From: Elysia chlorotica
Lineage: Eukaryota; Mollusca; Gastropoda; Plakobranchidae
Length of the DNA: 64,000 nucleotides
Assembly (NCBI GenBank): GCA_003991915.1
Contig: RQTK01000112.1
Coordinates: 79,452-143,451 of the forward strand
Direction: 5' to 3'
Below, piece after piece: positions 39,069 through 51,603 of the stretch. The translations under genes were made by a program, and so were the position numbers. The notes beneath the pieces were generated by a model that saw only the letters and a list, made by a program, of their open reading frames with translations, was not told where the DNA came from and made no database searches. How positions within the stretch are numbered: the first letter of the stretch is position 1; every line of letters starts with the position of its first letter.

Positions 39069-39591
39069 GTTATTGTTGCTGTTGTTGTTTTGTTATACGT
39101 GCTGCTTTTCTAAATGTGTCAACGTAATCTTCGTCGACAGACTGTCTGTCAAAATGTACGGGTCCAGACTTTCGCTGTCACAACGCACAGTGATGAAAGT
39201 GTGTGTAACAAACTAACATAGTTTAGAATCAGTGTCAGCTGGTGACAATACTGTTCTACTGACACCATACTCCGCAAAGCTAAAGGTTAACAAAACATGA
39301 TTAACACAATCTATGTCATGTTCTGAAATACACATGCGAATTTCTAAACACTGCCTATAAATAAAATCCAGATGGCGTGCAAAGAAAGGGACAGTGCAAG
39401 TAAAAAGTGGAATATGCGATATATTTCTTTGAAACGACTGATATTGTTTTGAAGATATAGAATAACCGCCTTGGCCACACACGATTGTGTTAAGTATATT
39501 AATCAAGACAAGAATTGTTTAAAGAAGGAGTAGGTTTTTAGGCAATGTTAAAAGTTGCAGGTTACGGATATATGTATTAAATATCACTGTA
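38636..39591. other. Intergenic sequence, no gene recognised
   Basis: Contains (TTG)/(ATT) low complexity at about 38960-39095; otherwise unique. Confidence 0.6.
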
Positions 39592-39640
39592 TAGGATTCC
39601 TCAGGGAAACCTAGTGGACGTTAAACCCGGATAGAGCGAG

Positions 39641-39690
<50 letters not shown>
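39592..39690 (+). repeat. SINE type 2 tail followed by (GA)n
   Basis: TATAGGATTCCTCAGGGAAA and CCTAGTGGACGTTAAACCC run directly into GGATAGAGCGAGAGC and pure GA. Confidence 0.75.
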
Positions 39691-39896
39691 CTCAGTATCT
39701 ATTATATAGTATTAACTTTTTTAAGGCCAACAGATGTTAATGTTGTGCCATTAAGTGGTAGGTCTTCTGTGAACACTTGAACGAATAAACATAATCATCT
39801 CTTTATCACAAACATATGTTAAAACTTCACGGTACATTAGATGCCCAACGGATATTTATTTCTTACAAATGTACTATCGGTTTGTGCTTCATGCAA

Positions 39897-40025
39897 TTGG
39901 TGTTAGTATAATGTGACAGCCTGAAACAGAAATTCTAGTATCATTTATCCTTGCTCTGTCGTTTCTATACGGCGGGCGTAAAATTAGTAGACGTTAAGAG
40001 TGCGACCCGTTCGCAATATACATGT
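39897..40025 (+). mobile_element. SINE fragment, diverged
   Basis: TTGGTGTTAGTATAATGTGA, CCTTGCTCTGTCGTTTCTAT, GTAGACGTTAAGAGTGCGAC and GTTCGCAATATA follow the central-to-tail order. Confidence 0.55.
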
Positions 40026-40185
40026 ACCTAGTTGCAAACAAAAAAAACAAACCACACTTTCGGTTTGTTTCGAACCTCTGAATCTCTAAGCTTCTGGTTT
40101 GGGAAAAAAAATTCACTTGAGTGTATTTACGCAGACGGCAAGAGTGGAAAAGAGGAGAGAGACATGAGTTGAGATAGTGAGAAAG

Positions 40186-40189
<4 letters not shown>

Positions 40190-40240
<51 letters not shown>

Positions 40241-40280
40241 AGAGAGAAAGACAAAGACAGAGAGAGATAGAGATAGAGAG
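40190..40280. repeat. (GA)n microsatellite
   Basis: Pure GA then GAAA/GACA variants. Confidence 0.95.
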
Positions 40281-40977
40281 ATTGACAAAGTCTTGTTTGT
40301 TTTATGAGTTTATGAAAATTATACGTTATCTTGGCCCAAAGAGTGAAAGAGATAAAAGCAAAAAGGGAATAGAGTGGTAAATAATTAAATTATTGTTAGA
40401 CACCAAATTACACAGTTTACACATTCATTTCATACAGGTCATTCCCCTACACACCATGGTTCCAAGAGCAAGTAAAAAAATATTCTAAGAAAAACTTGGT
40501 TGTGCATTTAATGACGTCGGTATACCGAAGTTCCATCATTAAAAAAAAAAGCAGTGAGGAGGGGATAAGAAAACAGTATGTGTAAAAAAAGAATAGACCA
40601 AAGGGAAATAATTTTCTAAAAATAAACGTCCCTTTTTATGCAGTTACTCCCCTTATTTGTTTAGAATCTAAATTGAAAAACACAAAAGTACATGAATTGT
40701 ATTAATTTACTGTCATGTAGACATCATGGAATTTAAATGGGAAAAAAAATAAAACAAAAATTGTCGTGTATATATTATGAAAAATTAATACTGTAGCAAA
40801 ATTAAAAGAGTGGGAAAAAAATAAATAATAAAAAAGAGGCAACCCCCCCCCCCCCCCCACAAAGAAACTATTGTCAGTGTCGGCATGCCTTGTTCAATGT
40901 TTGTTTAATATGGTTTGCTTTCCTCTTTTGAAATAAAGATGTTTTCACAAAATACAAAATACATGTAATCAGGGGTT
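40281..40977. other. A-rich intergenic sequence
   Basis: No gene recognised; poly-C at 40843-40859. Confidence 0.6.
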
Positions 40978-41235
40978 ATCGAGTGGGCTCTGTCAATATT
41001 GCTTGGGGTTATCCTGACGGCAGGTCACCTGTTGAAAAACCACGATTGGGATAAACTGTATTTTTCTAATTTCATCCCCTATCGAAACGTTTGTATGTAA
41101 TTTTTTATTCTTTAGTTGTGCTATTAGTGCCGTGTCAGAGCGGATTCATGGTATTACCGCACTGTATCTGTGTCGCAGAGCTTAGAGTTGTCAGACATTA
41201 GTCTTAGAACTCGTCCTCAATATAGCCAAAAGCAA
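40978..41235 (+). mobile_element. SINE, worn copy
   Basis: Head remnant GACGGCAGGTCACCTGTTGA and AACCACGATTGGGATAAACT, then GTGCCGTGTCAGAGCGGATT, GCACTGTATCTGTGTCGCAG and CAGACATTAGTCTTAGAACT. Confidence 0.6.
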
Positions 41236-41254
41236 GGTCCATCGGTGAGGGACT

Positions 41255-41347
41255 CTGCCATTACGTCCAATCACAGTTCCATCCTAGATTTACAGAGCCA
41301 ATGAGAGATGATGCCTAAGAGACGTGACTATGTTGTCGGTTATTATT
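41255..41347 (+). repeat. CCAAT-containing interspersed repeat, copy 1
   Basis: ACGTCCAATCACAGTTCCAT, TTACAGAGCCAATGAGAGAT and AGACGTGACTATGTTGTCGG. The other copies are at 55690-55775 (minus), 57540-57615 and 62510-62612. Confidence 0.7.
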
Positions 41348-41360
41348 GTTATATTATTAT

Positions 41361-41646
41361 NNNNNNNNNNNNNNNNNNNNNNNNNNNNNNNNNNNNNNNN
41401 NNNNNNNNNNNNNNNNNNNNNNNNNNNNNNNNNNNNNNNNNNNNNNNNNNNNNNNNNNNNNNNNNNNNNNNNNNNNNNNNNNNNNNNNNNNNNNNNNNNN
41501 NNNNNNNNNNNNNNNNNNNNNNNNNNNNNNNNNNNNNNNNNNNNNNNNNNNNNNNNNNNNNNNNNNNNNNNNNNNNNNNNNNNNNNNNNNNNNNNNNNNN
41601 NNNNNNNNNNNNNNNNNNNNNNNNNNNNNNNNNNNNNNNNNNNNNN
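41361..41646. other. Assembly gap (286 N)
   Basis: Run of N bordered on both sides by (ATT)n, so probably a collapsed microsatellite. Confidence 1.
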
Positions 41647-41707
<61 letters not shown>

Positions 41708-41720
41708 GTAGTAGTAGTAG

Positions 41721-41755
<35 letters not shown>

Positions 41756-41790
41756 TTATTTATATTATTATTATTATTGTTATTTTCATT
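41647..41790. repeat. (ATT)n microsatellite
   Basis: ATT units with an AGT block at about 41707-41721. Continues the repeat seen left of the gap. Confidence 0.95.
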
Positions 41791-42404
41791 TTTATTATTA
41801 TTTCTGTTAAATTTTTTTATTTCAATATTTTTTTTTTCTTATTATCATTTAATAATTGTTTTTTTTTACTTAAATTATAATTTTTGTGTGGGTTATAATT
41901 ATTATAATTATTGTTGCTCTATTAAGATGATTATAACAAAAATTTTCGACCATGTAAATGCCCTCAATTACAATTTCGCAGAAACATTATCATTATACAA
42001 AAAGATCTTTTATATTCATTGCATTGACGAAGGTGGTGTGGTAATTAGGAAGTATTAAACGATTAGTACTGTCTCGGAACGGCGCGGCCCGAACGATTTA
42101 TTTAAAAAGAAAATGCTGACTAATCTGGTTACTTTCAGGAAACATTGTCGTCAGTTTGGTCCTCTGTAATCCACCAGAGTTTCGTAGGTGATGATAATTT
42201 GAAAATTTATATCGAGGAAATTGATTAAAAAAAAAAAAAGACGTTGGTGTCCAATTATTTTGTGTAATTTACTCTCAATACCTCTGACCCAAATCCATTA
42301 ATATTATAATAATTAATCAATTTTCCTAGTTATGAACTAATCCTCGATTGTTCTCTTTTAATATAATTGGCGAAAGTCATAGAGAGTTATATCAGGATAG
42401 TTAA

Positions 42405-42680
42405 TGAGGTTGGTTCAACATCCAACGTCAGTACTATAGAGGCTATAATGTGGACGGACTCCAAGACTGACGTCAGACAATTTAATACGCTGCCACACAC
42501 GAGACAGGGCGGGGATACCAGCATGACTTCTGTGTCAGTCGGTCACATTATACGGACAATGACACAACCGGCTACAGGGGACGAAAGCGAACAGAGTTAT
42601 AATTCTGCCGATCGTAGGATTCAAACCGAGGACCTTCCAATCTGAAGACTAACGCGCAAACATTTGAGCAAGTTCGCCCC
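42405..42680 (-). mobile_element. SINE, mixed type (type 1 tail, type 2/3-like head), minus strand
   Basis: Tail GGTTGGTTCAACATCCAACG, central GGCGGGGATACCAGCATGAC, B box region GGATTCAAACCGAGGACC. The head lacks the CGGTGGCC signature of type 1. Confidence 0.75.
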
Positions 42681-42786
42681 CCCCCCCTTTTACATGGTTA
42701 TACGAGTTCAGGTTGTTAGGGCCTTAAATGTTGTTCTGGAATGTTTAGCGTAACTGACGACTCCAACAAAAAGAGCTCTAAGAAAG

Positions 42787-43031
42787 TTGAGTGAGTGGGA
42801 TTGGTTTCTTAACGCACAATGTCAGCAGCAAGGCTATTGTGGATGAGTACCAGGACTAACGTCTGACATTCTTACTTGCTGCCACAGGTAAACAGTGAGG
42901 GCATGCCAAGACTGTAGTCTTAGCCAGTCACATAAAGATAAACATTTTTTTTTCAACTCCTAGGTTTCGAACTGGGGACCTGCCTTTTTCCGTTTGGGGA
43001 GAAGACAACGCTCCACAACTTGCGCCAATCT
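42787..43031 (-). mobile_element. SINE, diverged, minus strand
   Basis: TTGGTTTCTTAACGCACAAT tail, TGCTGCCACAGGTAAACAGT, GGTTTCGAACTGGGGACCTG B box region, head end AACTTGCGCCAATC. Confidence 0.7.
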
Positions 43032-43449
43032 TAACTGAATGCGTTAGGTTGTCTGGTACTATGCAACTAAATGTATTTTAAAACAATCTCTGTGTATCTG
43101 TACATTTGTTGTTGTTTTTTTTTTTGTTTTTTTTCTGGTTTTTTTTACTGTTATGAAATTGTGTGCATCTTTTGTTTTGTTGTTAATGTTGTTTTTGCTG
43201 TTGTAGTGTTGGTTTAAATTGGTTTTCTTTTTCTTTCCCATTCTTCAAAATATTCGTTTTTTTTTTCTTTATTGGCACTTTTTTAAATTCATTAATTTAA
43301 TTCAGCGTGTTATTTTTTTCATATTAATTGTTTATTTGATGTTGTTCGGTGTAGTCATTTTCTTGGTTATCTCTCTTGGCTTTCTAAAAAGCTCCTGCCG
43401 ATACACGATCGATAACCGCGTTGTGAGCGGCGTCAAAGCATCTCGCCCC

Positions 43450-43550
43450 CAGGTGAACTGACCAATCAGATCTCTGCTTATTTATAGAAGTGGGCGGGGC
43501 CAGCCTTGGCCAGCCCATTCTTCTTGCTCAGTGATTTCTCGCGCGCAGGT
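43450..43550 (+). promoter_or_regulatory. Core promoter followed by a splice donor (orphan gene start)
   Basis: In order: an E-box-like CAGGTG (43450-43455), CCAATCAG (43462-43469), a TATA box TATTTATA (43479-43486) and a GC box GGGCGGGG (43492-43499). A likely transcription start follows at about 43510-43516 (GCCCATTC), and the strong donor GCGCGCAG|GTGAGAA has its GT at 43549-43550. This predicts a noncoding first exon of about 35-40 nt. I found no coding exon downstream that it clearly serves. Confidence 0.6.
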
Positions 43551-44689
43551 GAGAATTTCTGTGAGAAAGAAAAGAAGTCAATCTTAAAGTAAAATTTCAT
43601 AATTACGATAAGTTTACTTATCTATGTACACGAAAAGCGCGTTTCCTTAACAAAGCTCATAGCAATACATTGAATATAAAAAAAAATACAAAGGCCAATG
43701 CAAATGTTCACTCAAAGTACATAATAGAATGTTATCACTTCCATTATAATACAACAGTATTCATAATTTACACTAAAAAAAAACAACAACATTAACAAAA
43801 TTGGAAAGCATTTTTTTGTTTGTTGATGAACACAAACATGTTTTTAAACAACTGTGAAAAGCAGTTAAATGTGCGGTGTTTTGAATGTTATAAATATGCA
43901 TTGTATTAAATTTTGTAAAACCGTTATTTTATGATACACATGTACTAATCTTATTAATTGCGTGAGATGAATTATGGAAACCAGTTGAATGCCGGTCTTA
44001 TCATATCAGCAAAAAACGTCGTTTACAAACACTAAAACTTTAAGACTTAATCAGTCTACAAACAAAATAAGAAACGGCGCATATTTCATGTGCGAAAGAT
44101 TGAAAAAAAAATTTATATCGGTATTATTGCAATCTTGTAAGAACCAAAGCATGAAAAACTGCCTGTGTTCTTCTAAACTAGAGAGTAGGACTGAAAGTGT
44201 TAGTGAATATGTTGGTAAGATAAGATAAACGACTTGTATTTGATGCATTAATTGTTTTGTTTCGGTTAATAAACCTGCATTTAATTCGGATTTTATGTCA
44301 GCCCTAGAGATCAAGAGGCTCCAGGCAAAAACGAAATAAGTAAAAAAATACAAAAAAGAAAGTCACACTTTAGTTATAACTACACTATAAGGTATTACAA
44401 TCAATTGTAGTAAAAACGAATATTGTGATAATAAATATAACCTTCAAAGTTTCCGAAGTTTTGGATACAGCGTGGATATTTGAATGAAGATTGATAATGA
44501 ATGAAGATTGATAAACAATCATTATAGATGTAGCAACAATGGGAAATAAGAACTTACTATGGCAGATTTAAAATACAGATTATTTTGATTTTAAAAAAAA
44601 ATAGGAACCTTTTAACCCAGGAATCAGCATAGTTACAATGTGTCACATTATTCATTTCGCTTCATCTCTCTCTGGCCATTTTCCTCTCC
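43551..44689. other. AT-rich sequence downstream of the promoter
   Basis: If the promoter is real this is intron 1. No exon recognised. Confidence 0.45.
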
Positions 44690-44735
44690 CTTCATCTATC
44701 TATCTATCTATCTATTTATCTATCTATCTATCTAC

Positions 44736-44799
<64 letters not shown>

Positions 44800-44802
44800 T
44801 CA
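44690..44802. repeat. (ATCT)n microsatellite
   Basis: Tetranucleotide run with a few ATTT/ACCT variants. Confidence 0.97.
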
Positions 44803-45049
44803 TATTTTTGTTCCATACACATCAATTCCATAGTACACATGTTCACCACCATGCCCAGTAATTATAAAATCAAAATTTTTGAATCACTACAAACGGCATT
44901 AAAAAATCAACAAGGGAACTTTTAATTTACATGTTTTTTTTTTTATAATATAAAAACGTTTCTGCTTCATTGAGCCTTCTTCATTACACAAAATGTGTAG
45001 TACAGTATACATGTACAATCAATAAAACCAGACAGATAGACCGTGGAAC

Positions 45050-45445
45050 TTTCACCACCTGCCATCCCCATCTTCTCTATCTCTCCCAAGAACAGCCAAC
45101 CTCTCCGTCTTTCCGTCCCACACCCGTTCGTGTTTTCGCCTGTTCGGTCGAGGGAATGGACCTGCTGACCACTGACCAGGGTCCAGGGATAGGCATAGAC
45201 GTCTAGATGGACATGAACTAGGGGTGGGAGCTCAGGTCAAGCGCTGATGCCGTTGGGCGGCTGGTCAGACAGAGACTACTGGACTACCGGACTAGAGACT
45301 GTCCAACTCGCTACTCCAATGGTCTGCTAGGCGGCTGTGGCAGCTTGCCCTCATCTGACCACACGCCGGGGAGGTTAGAGTCTAGGTCTAGGGCCAACGT
45401 CTAGATCTAACATGGTCTGTTGCTAGCCTCTCTCTTCCTGCCTCC
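45050..45445. other. GC-richer island, possible untranslated exon or exons
   Basis: Clearly less AT-rich than its surroundings. Preceded by an acceptor-like TCTCTATCTCTCCCAAG (ends 45090). No long or familiar reading frame. Confidence 0.3.
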
Positions 45446-46590
45446 TCCTCTCCCCTTCTCCCTCTCCCTCTCTCTCTCTTGTCCTGACCAACGCATCGTC
45501 CACCCATGCCCCTCCTTCTTATCTTTCGCATCCCCTTCCCTCCCCACCCTCCCTCTCTCCCACCTCTTCATCATTGTCATGCTCTACCCCTACCACTTTC
45601 TTCACCAATTTTTCCTTCTCAATTTTTTTTTCTTTTCCGCCGTCTTTCCTATCTCCTTACTTTCCACGAATGATTACAAACGTAGGAAGGGAGAAGCTTT
45701 CAGTTAGTTAGTTAAGGTGGATTTCGACACAGTAGAAACAAGAAATCGGAATTCCGTTCAAGAATGGCGCGGTTTAAAACCTAGTCAAAGGTGTTTGTCT
45801 ATTATTTTTCTTTCCAAGTAAAACTCCGAATAACAAATGATCTATTATCAGTGTCTTCCAGTTCAACCAATAAGATTTAAAGAGTCGCATGTGGTGTTGC
45901 TAATAAAGTAATAGTGAGTAAAAACTTACCATCTACGATAACAGACGCTCGGTTTTTAACTTTTGTGCTTATTAATTTGTTAATACAGTTGAACAGTTTT
46001 AGTTTTATTTAGTTGTAAAACTGTGTTGTTATTCTTAACACACAAATCATGCTATTGATTCTGTTATTTCAAAAGTCTCTTTGATATTTTGTTCAAAAGT
46101 CAATAATATAATAGTAAATAACTTATTGAGATTTGTTTACTATTGTGTATTTATAATACACAAATAATTCTTGAAGTCAGTGTAACTTCAGGAGATTAAG
46201 TCTAATGTCTATGACCATAAAACGTCTGAAATATAAACCACCATCTGGAGTAATGATGCACGTACAGTGCTGATCTAGAAATGCTAGCAACTAACAGGTT
46301 CTCACCTTTTTTCCTAGAGTTAGTGACCCAGTATGGTCAGAATGTAAGTAAATAAACTCATAGTTGGAGGTCTAGACTTGAAATTCAATAATGGTAAGTC
46401 CTGCGTGTGGTCAGCGCAATAAAGTCCAGCATCATCCGGTGCAGTGATCGGTTATCACCAGTAGTTATCACCTGCTCTCATGTGATATGTGATCATCCTT
46501 GTCAAGGTATCAACGACATGCTAAGTGAGGCCATAATTATTTCTTACGCTTTCAACGCCTGCGTTAAGTGAAGCCAGTGTAATACATCTA
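45446..46590. other. Intergenic sequence, CT-rich at its left end
   Basis: CT/CCT-rich to about 45600, then unique AT-rich DNA. No gene recognised. Confidence 0.55.
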
Positions 46591-46596
46591 TGACAC

Positions 46597-47766
46597 GTTT
46601 GGTAGGTAAATATTGATCTTAATTAGAGCCCAACTAAGACACAAATGTTGGTAGGTAAATTTTGATTTTAATTAGAGTCCACCTTAGACATAAAAGTTGA
46701 TCTAAATAAAAGCTCAACTAGAACAAATGCGGTAGGTACATTTTGATCTAAATTAGAGCGCAACTAAGATAAATTCGGTAGGTAAACCTCGATCTATTAT
46801 AAGAGCGCGACTAAGACAAATTCGGTAGGTAGGTCTATTATAAGAGCGCAACTAAAACTTAACTGTTGGTAGATAAATCTTCATCTGAATAAGAGCTAAA
46901 CTAAGACACAGTCGGAAGGTAAATCTTGATCTAATGTAGATATTAACAATGACAATTTGGTAGGTAAATCTTGATCTAAAGTAGATCTTAACATAGACAA
47001 TTCGGTAGGTAAACCTCGATCTAAATTAAATATTAACATAGACAATTTGGTAGGTAGATTTCAATCTAAATTAGAGCTCTACTAAGACAAAAAGTTGGAC
47101 CGTAAGCACATCGTTGTCGTGGGCTTACGATAAGTCGTAAGATGGCAAAATAAGAAGTTTTACAACAATCGTAAGCTACCATGATTGTACTTCCGAACCT
47201 TGGTATGTAAATCTTGATGTAAATTATAGCTCAACTTATAAGTAATTCGGTAGGTAGATCTTGATCTAAATTAGACTGCAAATAAGACAAATTCGGTAGG
47301 TAAATTTTGATCGTAATTAAAGCGCAACTAAGACAAATTTGGTAAACAAATTCGGTAGGTAAATTTTGATCTAAGTAAGAGCGCGACTAAGACAAATTCG
47401 GTAGGTAAATTTTGATCTAAGTAAGAGCGCGACTAAGACAAATGCCGTAGGTAAACCTTAATCTAAATTAGACCTCAAATAAGATGATTTCGTTAAGTAA
47501 ATTTTGGTCTAATTAAGAGCGCAACTAAGACAAGTTCGTCAGATAAATCTTGATCTTAACTTGGTCTGTCACACTACGATAAATTCGGTAGGTAAACCTC
47601 GATCTATTATAAGAGCGCGACTAAGACAAATTCGGTAGGTAAATCTTAATCTAAATTAGACCTCAAATAAGATGATTTCGTTAAGTAAATTTTGGTCTAA
47701 TTAAGAGCGCAACTAAGACAAGTTCGTCAGATAAATCTTGATCTTAACTTGGTCTGTCACACTACA
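46597..47766 (+). repeat. Large minisatellite (about 46-bp units) with higher-order duplication
   Basis: Units of CTAAGACAAATTCGGTAGGT then AAATTTTGATCTAAATTAGA with GCGCAA/GCGCGA variants. A block containing GACCTCAAATAAGATGATTT to TTAACTTGGTCTGTCACACT is repeated virtually unchanged at 47471 and 47659 (188 bp apart). Interrupted by a foldback element at 47097-47199. Confidence 0.88.
47097..47199. mobile_element. Palindromic foldback element inserted in the minisatellite
   Basis: Left GGACCGTAAGCACATCGTTG and GTGGGCTTACGATAAGTCGT; right ACAACAATCGTAAGCTACCA and TGATTGTACTTCCGAACC. Confidence 0.7.
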
Positions 47767-49017
47767 ATAAAGTATGTACTGTTACCGATACAAACAGTAT
47801 ACTGTAAATGACAAGTTACTACTATGTAGTTCGGGTAAATTTTACGACAATTAAATTATTGTGTCCTCACTTCGTTACTCGAGTACTGACACCGACCCAT
47901 CCAGTATAATACAAGTTAGTACAATAGACTTTTAGTTCAGGTGAATTGTTTTTATTGTCTTGTTACAAACCATTACGAATCAGCTGTCGGGTAAGATGTC
48001 CATTGCGTACTAAACCTACTATGCACTAAAGCTACAATGTACTATTAGTACTAAAGCTACTATGTACTATAGTGTATTGCATGACCAAGGGTTGCCTAAC
48101 CCTGCGTGTTACATAGGGCTTGACCATCACTGGGCCAGGTTCTACAGCAAGTTGGTGTTACCTGAGGGATTACGTCACAGTGGTCAGTTTGTGGTAAGAG
48201 AAAATCCGGCGTAACATCGACCAATGGACCCTCACACACTTCATATTACGTAACTGGATAGTCATTATTGTTTGTGTACCTGGCTTTAGGTTAGATCTGC
48301 TTGATTCTATTCCCTTTTGGTGCAACAGACCTATGCTAATCCATAAATGAATAGAAACCAATTCTATACATTTGTAGAACAGTTATAACCTGTTTTAATA
48401 TCCGTGTATCTAACTGCGAGATATACTTAGAAATTACGTAGATTTGTAATAGAAATCTTTGAGAAATTATCAACTCAACGGAGTCAGAGTATTTTGATAG
48501 CAATGCTCTTGAAATTGCACTATTTATAGAGTTCTTCCGAAATTGAAATTTTTTTTTTAACCGTAACGGTTAGAGGTAAGCTAATTTTTAGGCAGATTTG
48601 AAAACTTCTGTTTATTTTGCCACTTACATGAACAAGACGTGGGTCCGTTGAGTTAACATTTTAAAATAATTAACTATTTCATCAACCATAATTATTATTC
48701 GATAAATATCATCATAATTATTCTATTTCATATTACGAAAATACGTGTAATATTAATATAACGTGCAGGATTAAAAAATTATCGATAAATTAAAGAGAGA
48801 GAGACCATTAAAACCTCAGGGTCAGGAACATGTGTGACTGCAGCATCTATCTCATAATTATAAAGGCGTAAAGCATGAATGGAGGGTGTATCAAACTTTC
48901 GTCAAATTAAAATATTTTCACATACAGACGTACTGCATTTATTTCGAGTTTTTAGAAAAACCGAAGCCACTATTCTTACCACAAAACAACAAAAATAACA
49001 AGAATAACAAGATTAAC
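47767..49017. other. Intergenic sequence, no gene recognised
   Basis: Unique, AT-rich; contains an isolated GTACTGACACCGACCCATCC (about 47883), which matches the SINE central domain in reverse. Confidence 0.55.
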
Positions 49018-49020
49018 AAG

Positions 49021-49103
<83 letters not shown>
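49018..49103. repeat. (AAC)n microsatellite
   Basis: About 28 units; poly-Asn read-through is an artefact. Confidence 0.97.
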
Positions 49104-51089
49104 AACAAAAAAACTTACATAGTTAAAGCATCACATTTTTCTCACTCAATATGAAGAAAAGAAATAATAGTGCTATTGGAGACTTTGACATTATGCAAAA
49201 CTTTGAACTGCGTTTCAGGATAACTAAAAAAAATGACCATACGCCTGTTGCAGGCGAACAATAGACTTGAAAAAAGGTATATTATACCTGAGTTTAAATT
49301 AAAATTAGCCTCAATAAATATAGTAACCATTGATACGAAACCCTAAATACATTGTATATCTAATGTTTTATTTTTTTTTCTATTACATTTTCCTAATTCA
49401 AGACAAGACAATCTGAGAAAATTGAATCAGAGTGTATATGTACATAAGCACAAGAACAAGCCTGAAAACCTGTGAAACTCTCATATAACGTGCTCATATA
49501 TACAACCCAAAGTGAGAACTTCTGGTACACGCACTGTATAAGTTGTTGTATATAAACACAACGTATCAAAAACCTCAAGACTGTGAAGCGGACTCCAAAA
49601 AACTTGATGTAGACTCTGTGATTCGAAGCTCCATTGCCATGTTCCAGCTGATTCTTTAGGACACCTGCAGGAGTCAGAGTTCTTAGGCCTGCTCAAGCTT
49701 GATTTCTGCATTGAGAGAGCTTTTTTCCGGGAAGATCCGATTCCAAGCATGATGTACGACCATTGTGAGTACAGAATTTTTTAAAAATATTTCATTATCA
49801 TTTTTAACCGATGATCATGCAATTTTTTACAGGATTTGGGGTGGACACTATATTTTGTTGTTTTCCTTACTCCCTGCCTATTTTGAAAACCACACTAAAA
49901 TTAAGAAAAAACACGACCAAACGCCACACGTTTCTTGCTAATTTAAATTTTGATTTTAAAGCACTGCTATCCTGTTAATTTCCTATAGATTATAATTCAT
50001 TGCATATCCAATATTTTACAGAGGGTTTCTCTTTCAGTGTAATGACCAAGATACAACATAGATGAAAAGTCGCTTAATCATGTAGGGGTCATATAAAGAA
50101 TGTGAAAATAGACTTATAATTTTACCCCTGTGGTTTTCAAAAGTTTTCGGCTGAGACACAGATTTTGGCGATCCGTGCTTTCATCTAAACCCTCGTGTTT
50201 ATTCATTTTCATTTAAAAATCAAGAGAACAATATAAAAGTATCACTACACGCTTTAAAACTGAAAGATTGACCGAAATAGTTCAAACATAAATTTCTAAC
50301 TTAGGCCTGGTAGACTTATGGTTGGTAACCAGTAATTCATGTTCAAAGTTGCAAAGAGGGAAAAATGCACACTGACCAAACCAAACAGATAAGCGGAACA
50401 AACATAAAGATATCAATCATTAGTTTCATAGTCTTCATGTTGTTGTCTAAGTCTTTAGTTTAACCAATTTTTTAATTTTCAAATAATTTCATCGTGTGGT
50501 CTAAGTCTTTAATCTTCTTTAATTTTTGAAAGGATTAAACTGTAATAGTCCAATTCTTTAAACCTTCTTTTCAATTTTTTATTATTTATCTTAGCATATT
50601 AGTAAAAATACTTTTACCTACATTTCAACCCTTCATGGTGTTAATGAATTTTTAAGATTAAAGAACAAAAAAGAAAAAACAAAACAAAAAAACACGCCCC
50701 CCTCCCCCAATAAAAAAAACCAATCGCCAAATCCAACTACAGCAATGATCTTTAATATTAACCCTTTTGAGAGCATGTACACCATTCACGAGATTCTCAC
50801 GTGATAGAAAAGGGAATAAAGGATGAAGGAAGACCCACTACCAGAGTGGTATTTTGTTGGCACCCTGCAGCACCCAGTTGGGAGATGCTAAGACAGTGAT
50901 GTAGTCGCGAGTGGAACACGTTTTTCTTTAACAGCGACAAAGTCGTCTGACCTGCCGCGCTTTGTGGGTTAATTAAAAACGTTCATTACTTTTCTTAAAA
51001 CCATTCTACGTCTTTAAGTTTCCTTTATCCTTTTGCTTAATACCATAAGGCCTGTTATACCTGTTATGTATTATCGCTTCATTATACCT
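49104..51089. other. Intergenic sequence, no gene recognised
   Basis: 49560-49760 has a minus-strand open stretch (GIGSSRKKALSMQKSS and GTWQWSFESQSLHQVFW) of unknown origin. The rest is AT-rich and unique. Confidence 0.5.
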
Positions 51090-51183
51090 TAACATTAACT
51101 TCCTTTTTCAGCCAAGCCGCCTGTTTGTAATCTTTACTTTATCTGCGGTGTTGTCCCCATCTCCCCCTCATCTCTCTCTCACT

Positions 51184-51217
<34 letters not shown>

Positions 51218-51552
51218 CTGTCTGTTTATCTATCTGTTTATCTATCTATTTATCTATCTATCCATATATCTATCTATCTATCTGTCTATCTATCTATCCA
51301 TCTCTGTCTATCTCTCTCTCTTTCCTTCTCGTTCTCTCTATCTCTCTTTAATTCTCGCTCTCTATCTCTATGTATCTCTCTTCTCCTCTAACCATCTATC
51401 TCTATCTCTCATTAATTTCCAGTTACTATCTATCGATCTATTTATCCATACGTTTCATTATTTTTCCTATTCGTTAACAATAACTTCCTCTTTCAGCTAA
51501 TCCGCCTGTTTGTAATCTTTCTTTAACTGTGGGTTTGTCCCCATCTGCTCCC

Positions 51553-51603
<51 letters not shown>

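Noticed and set aside
44970-45206. 78-codon frame ending MDLLTTDQGPGIGIDV
   Set aside because: No family, no clear splice context and no codon signal; kept only as a possible untranslated exon region.
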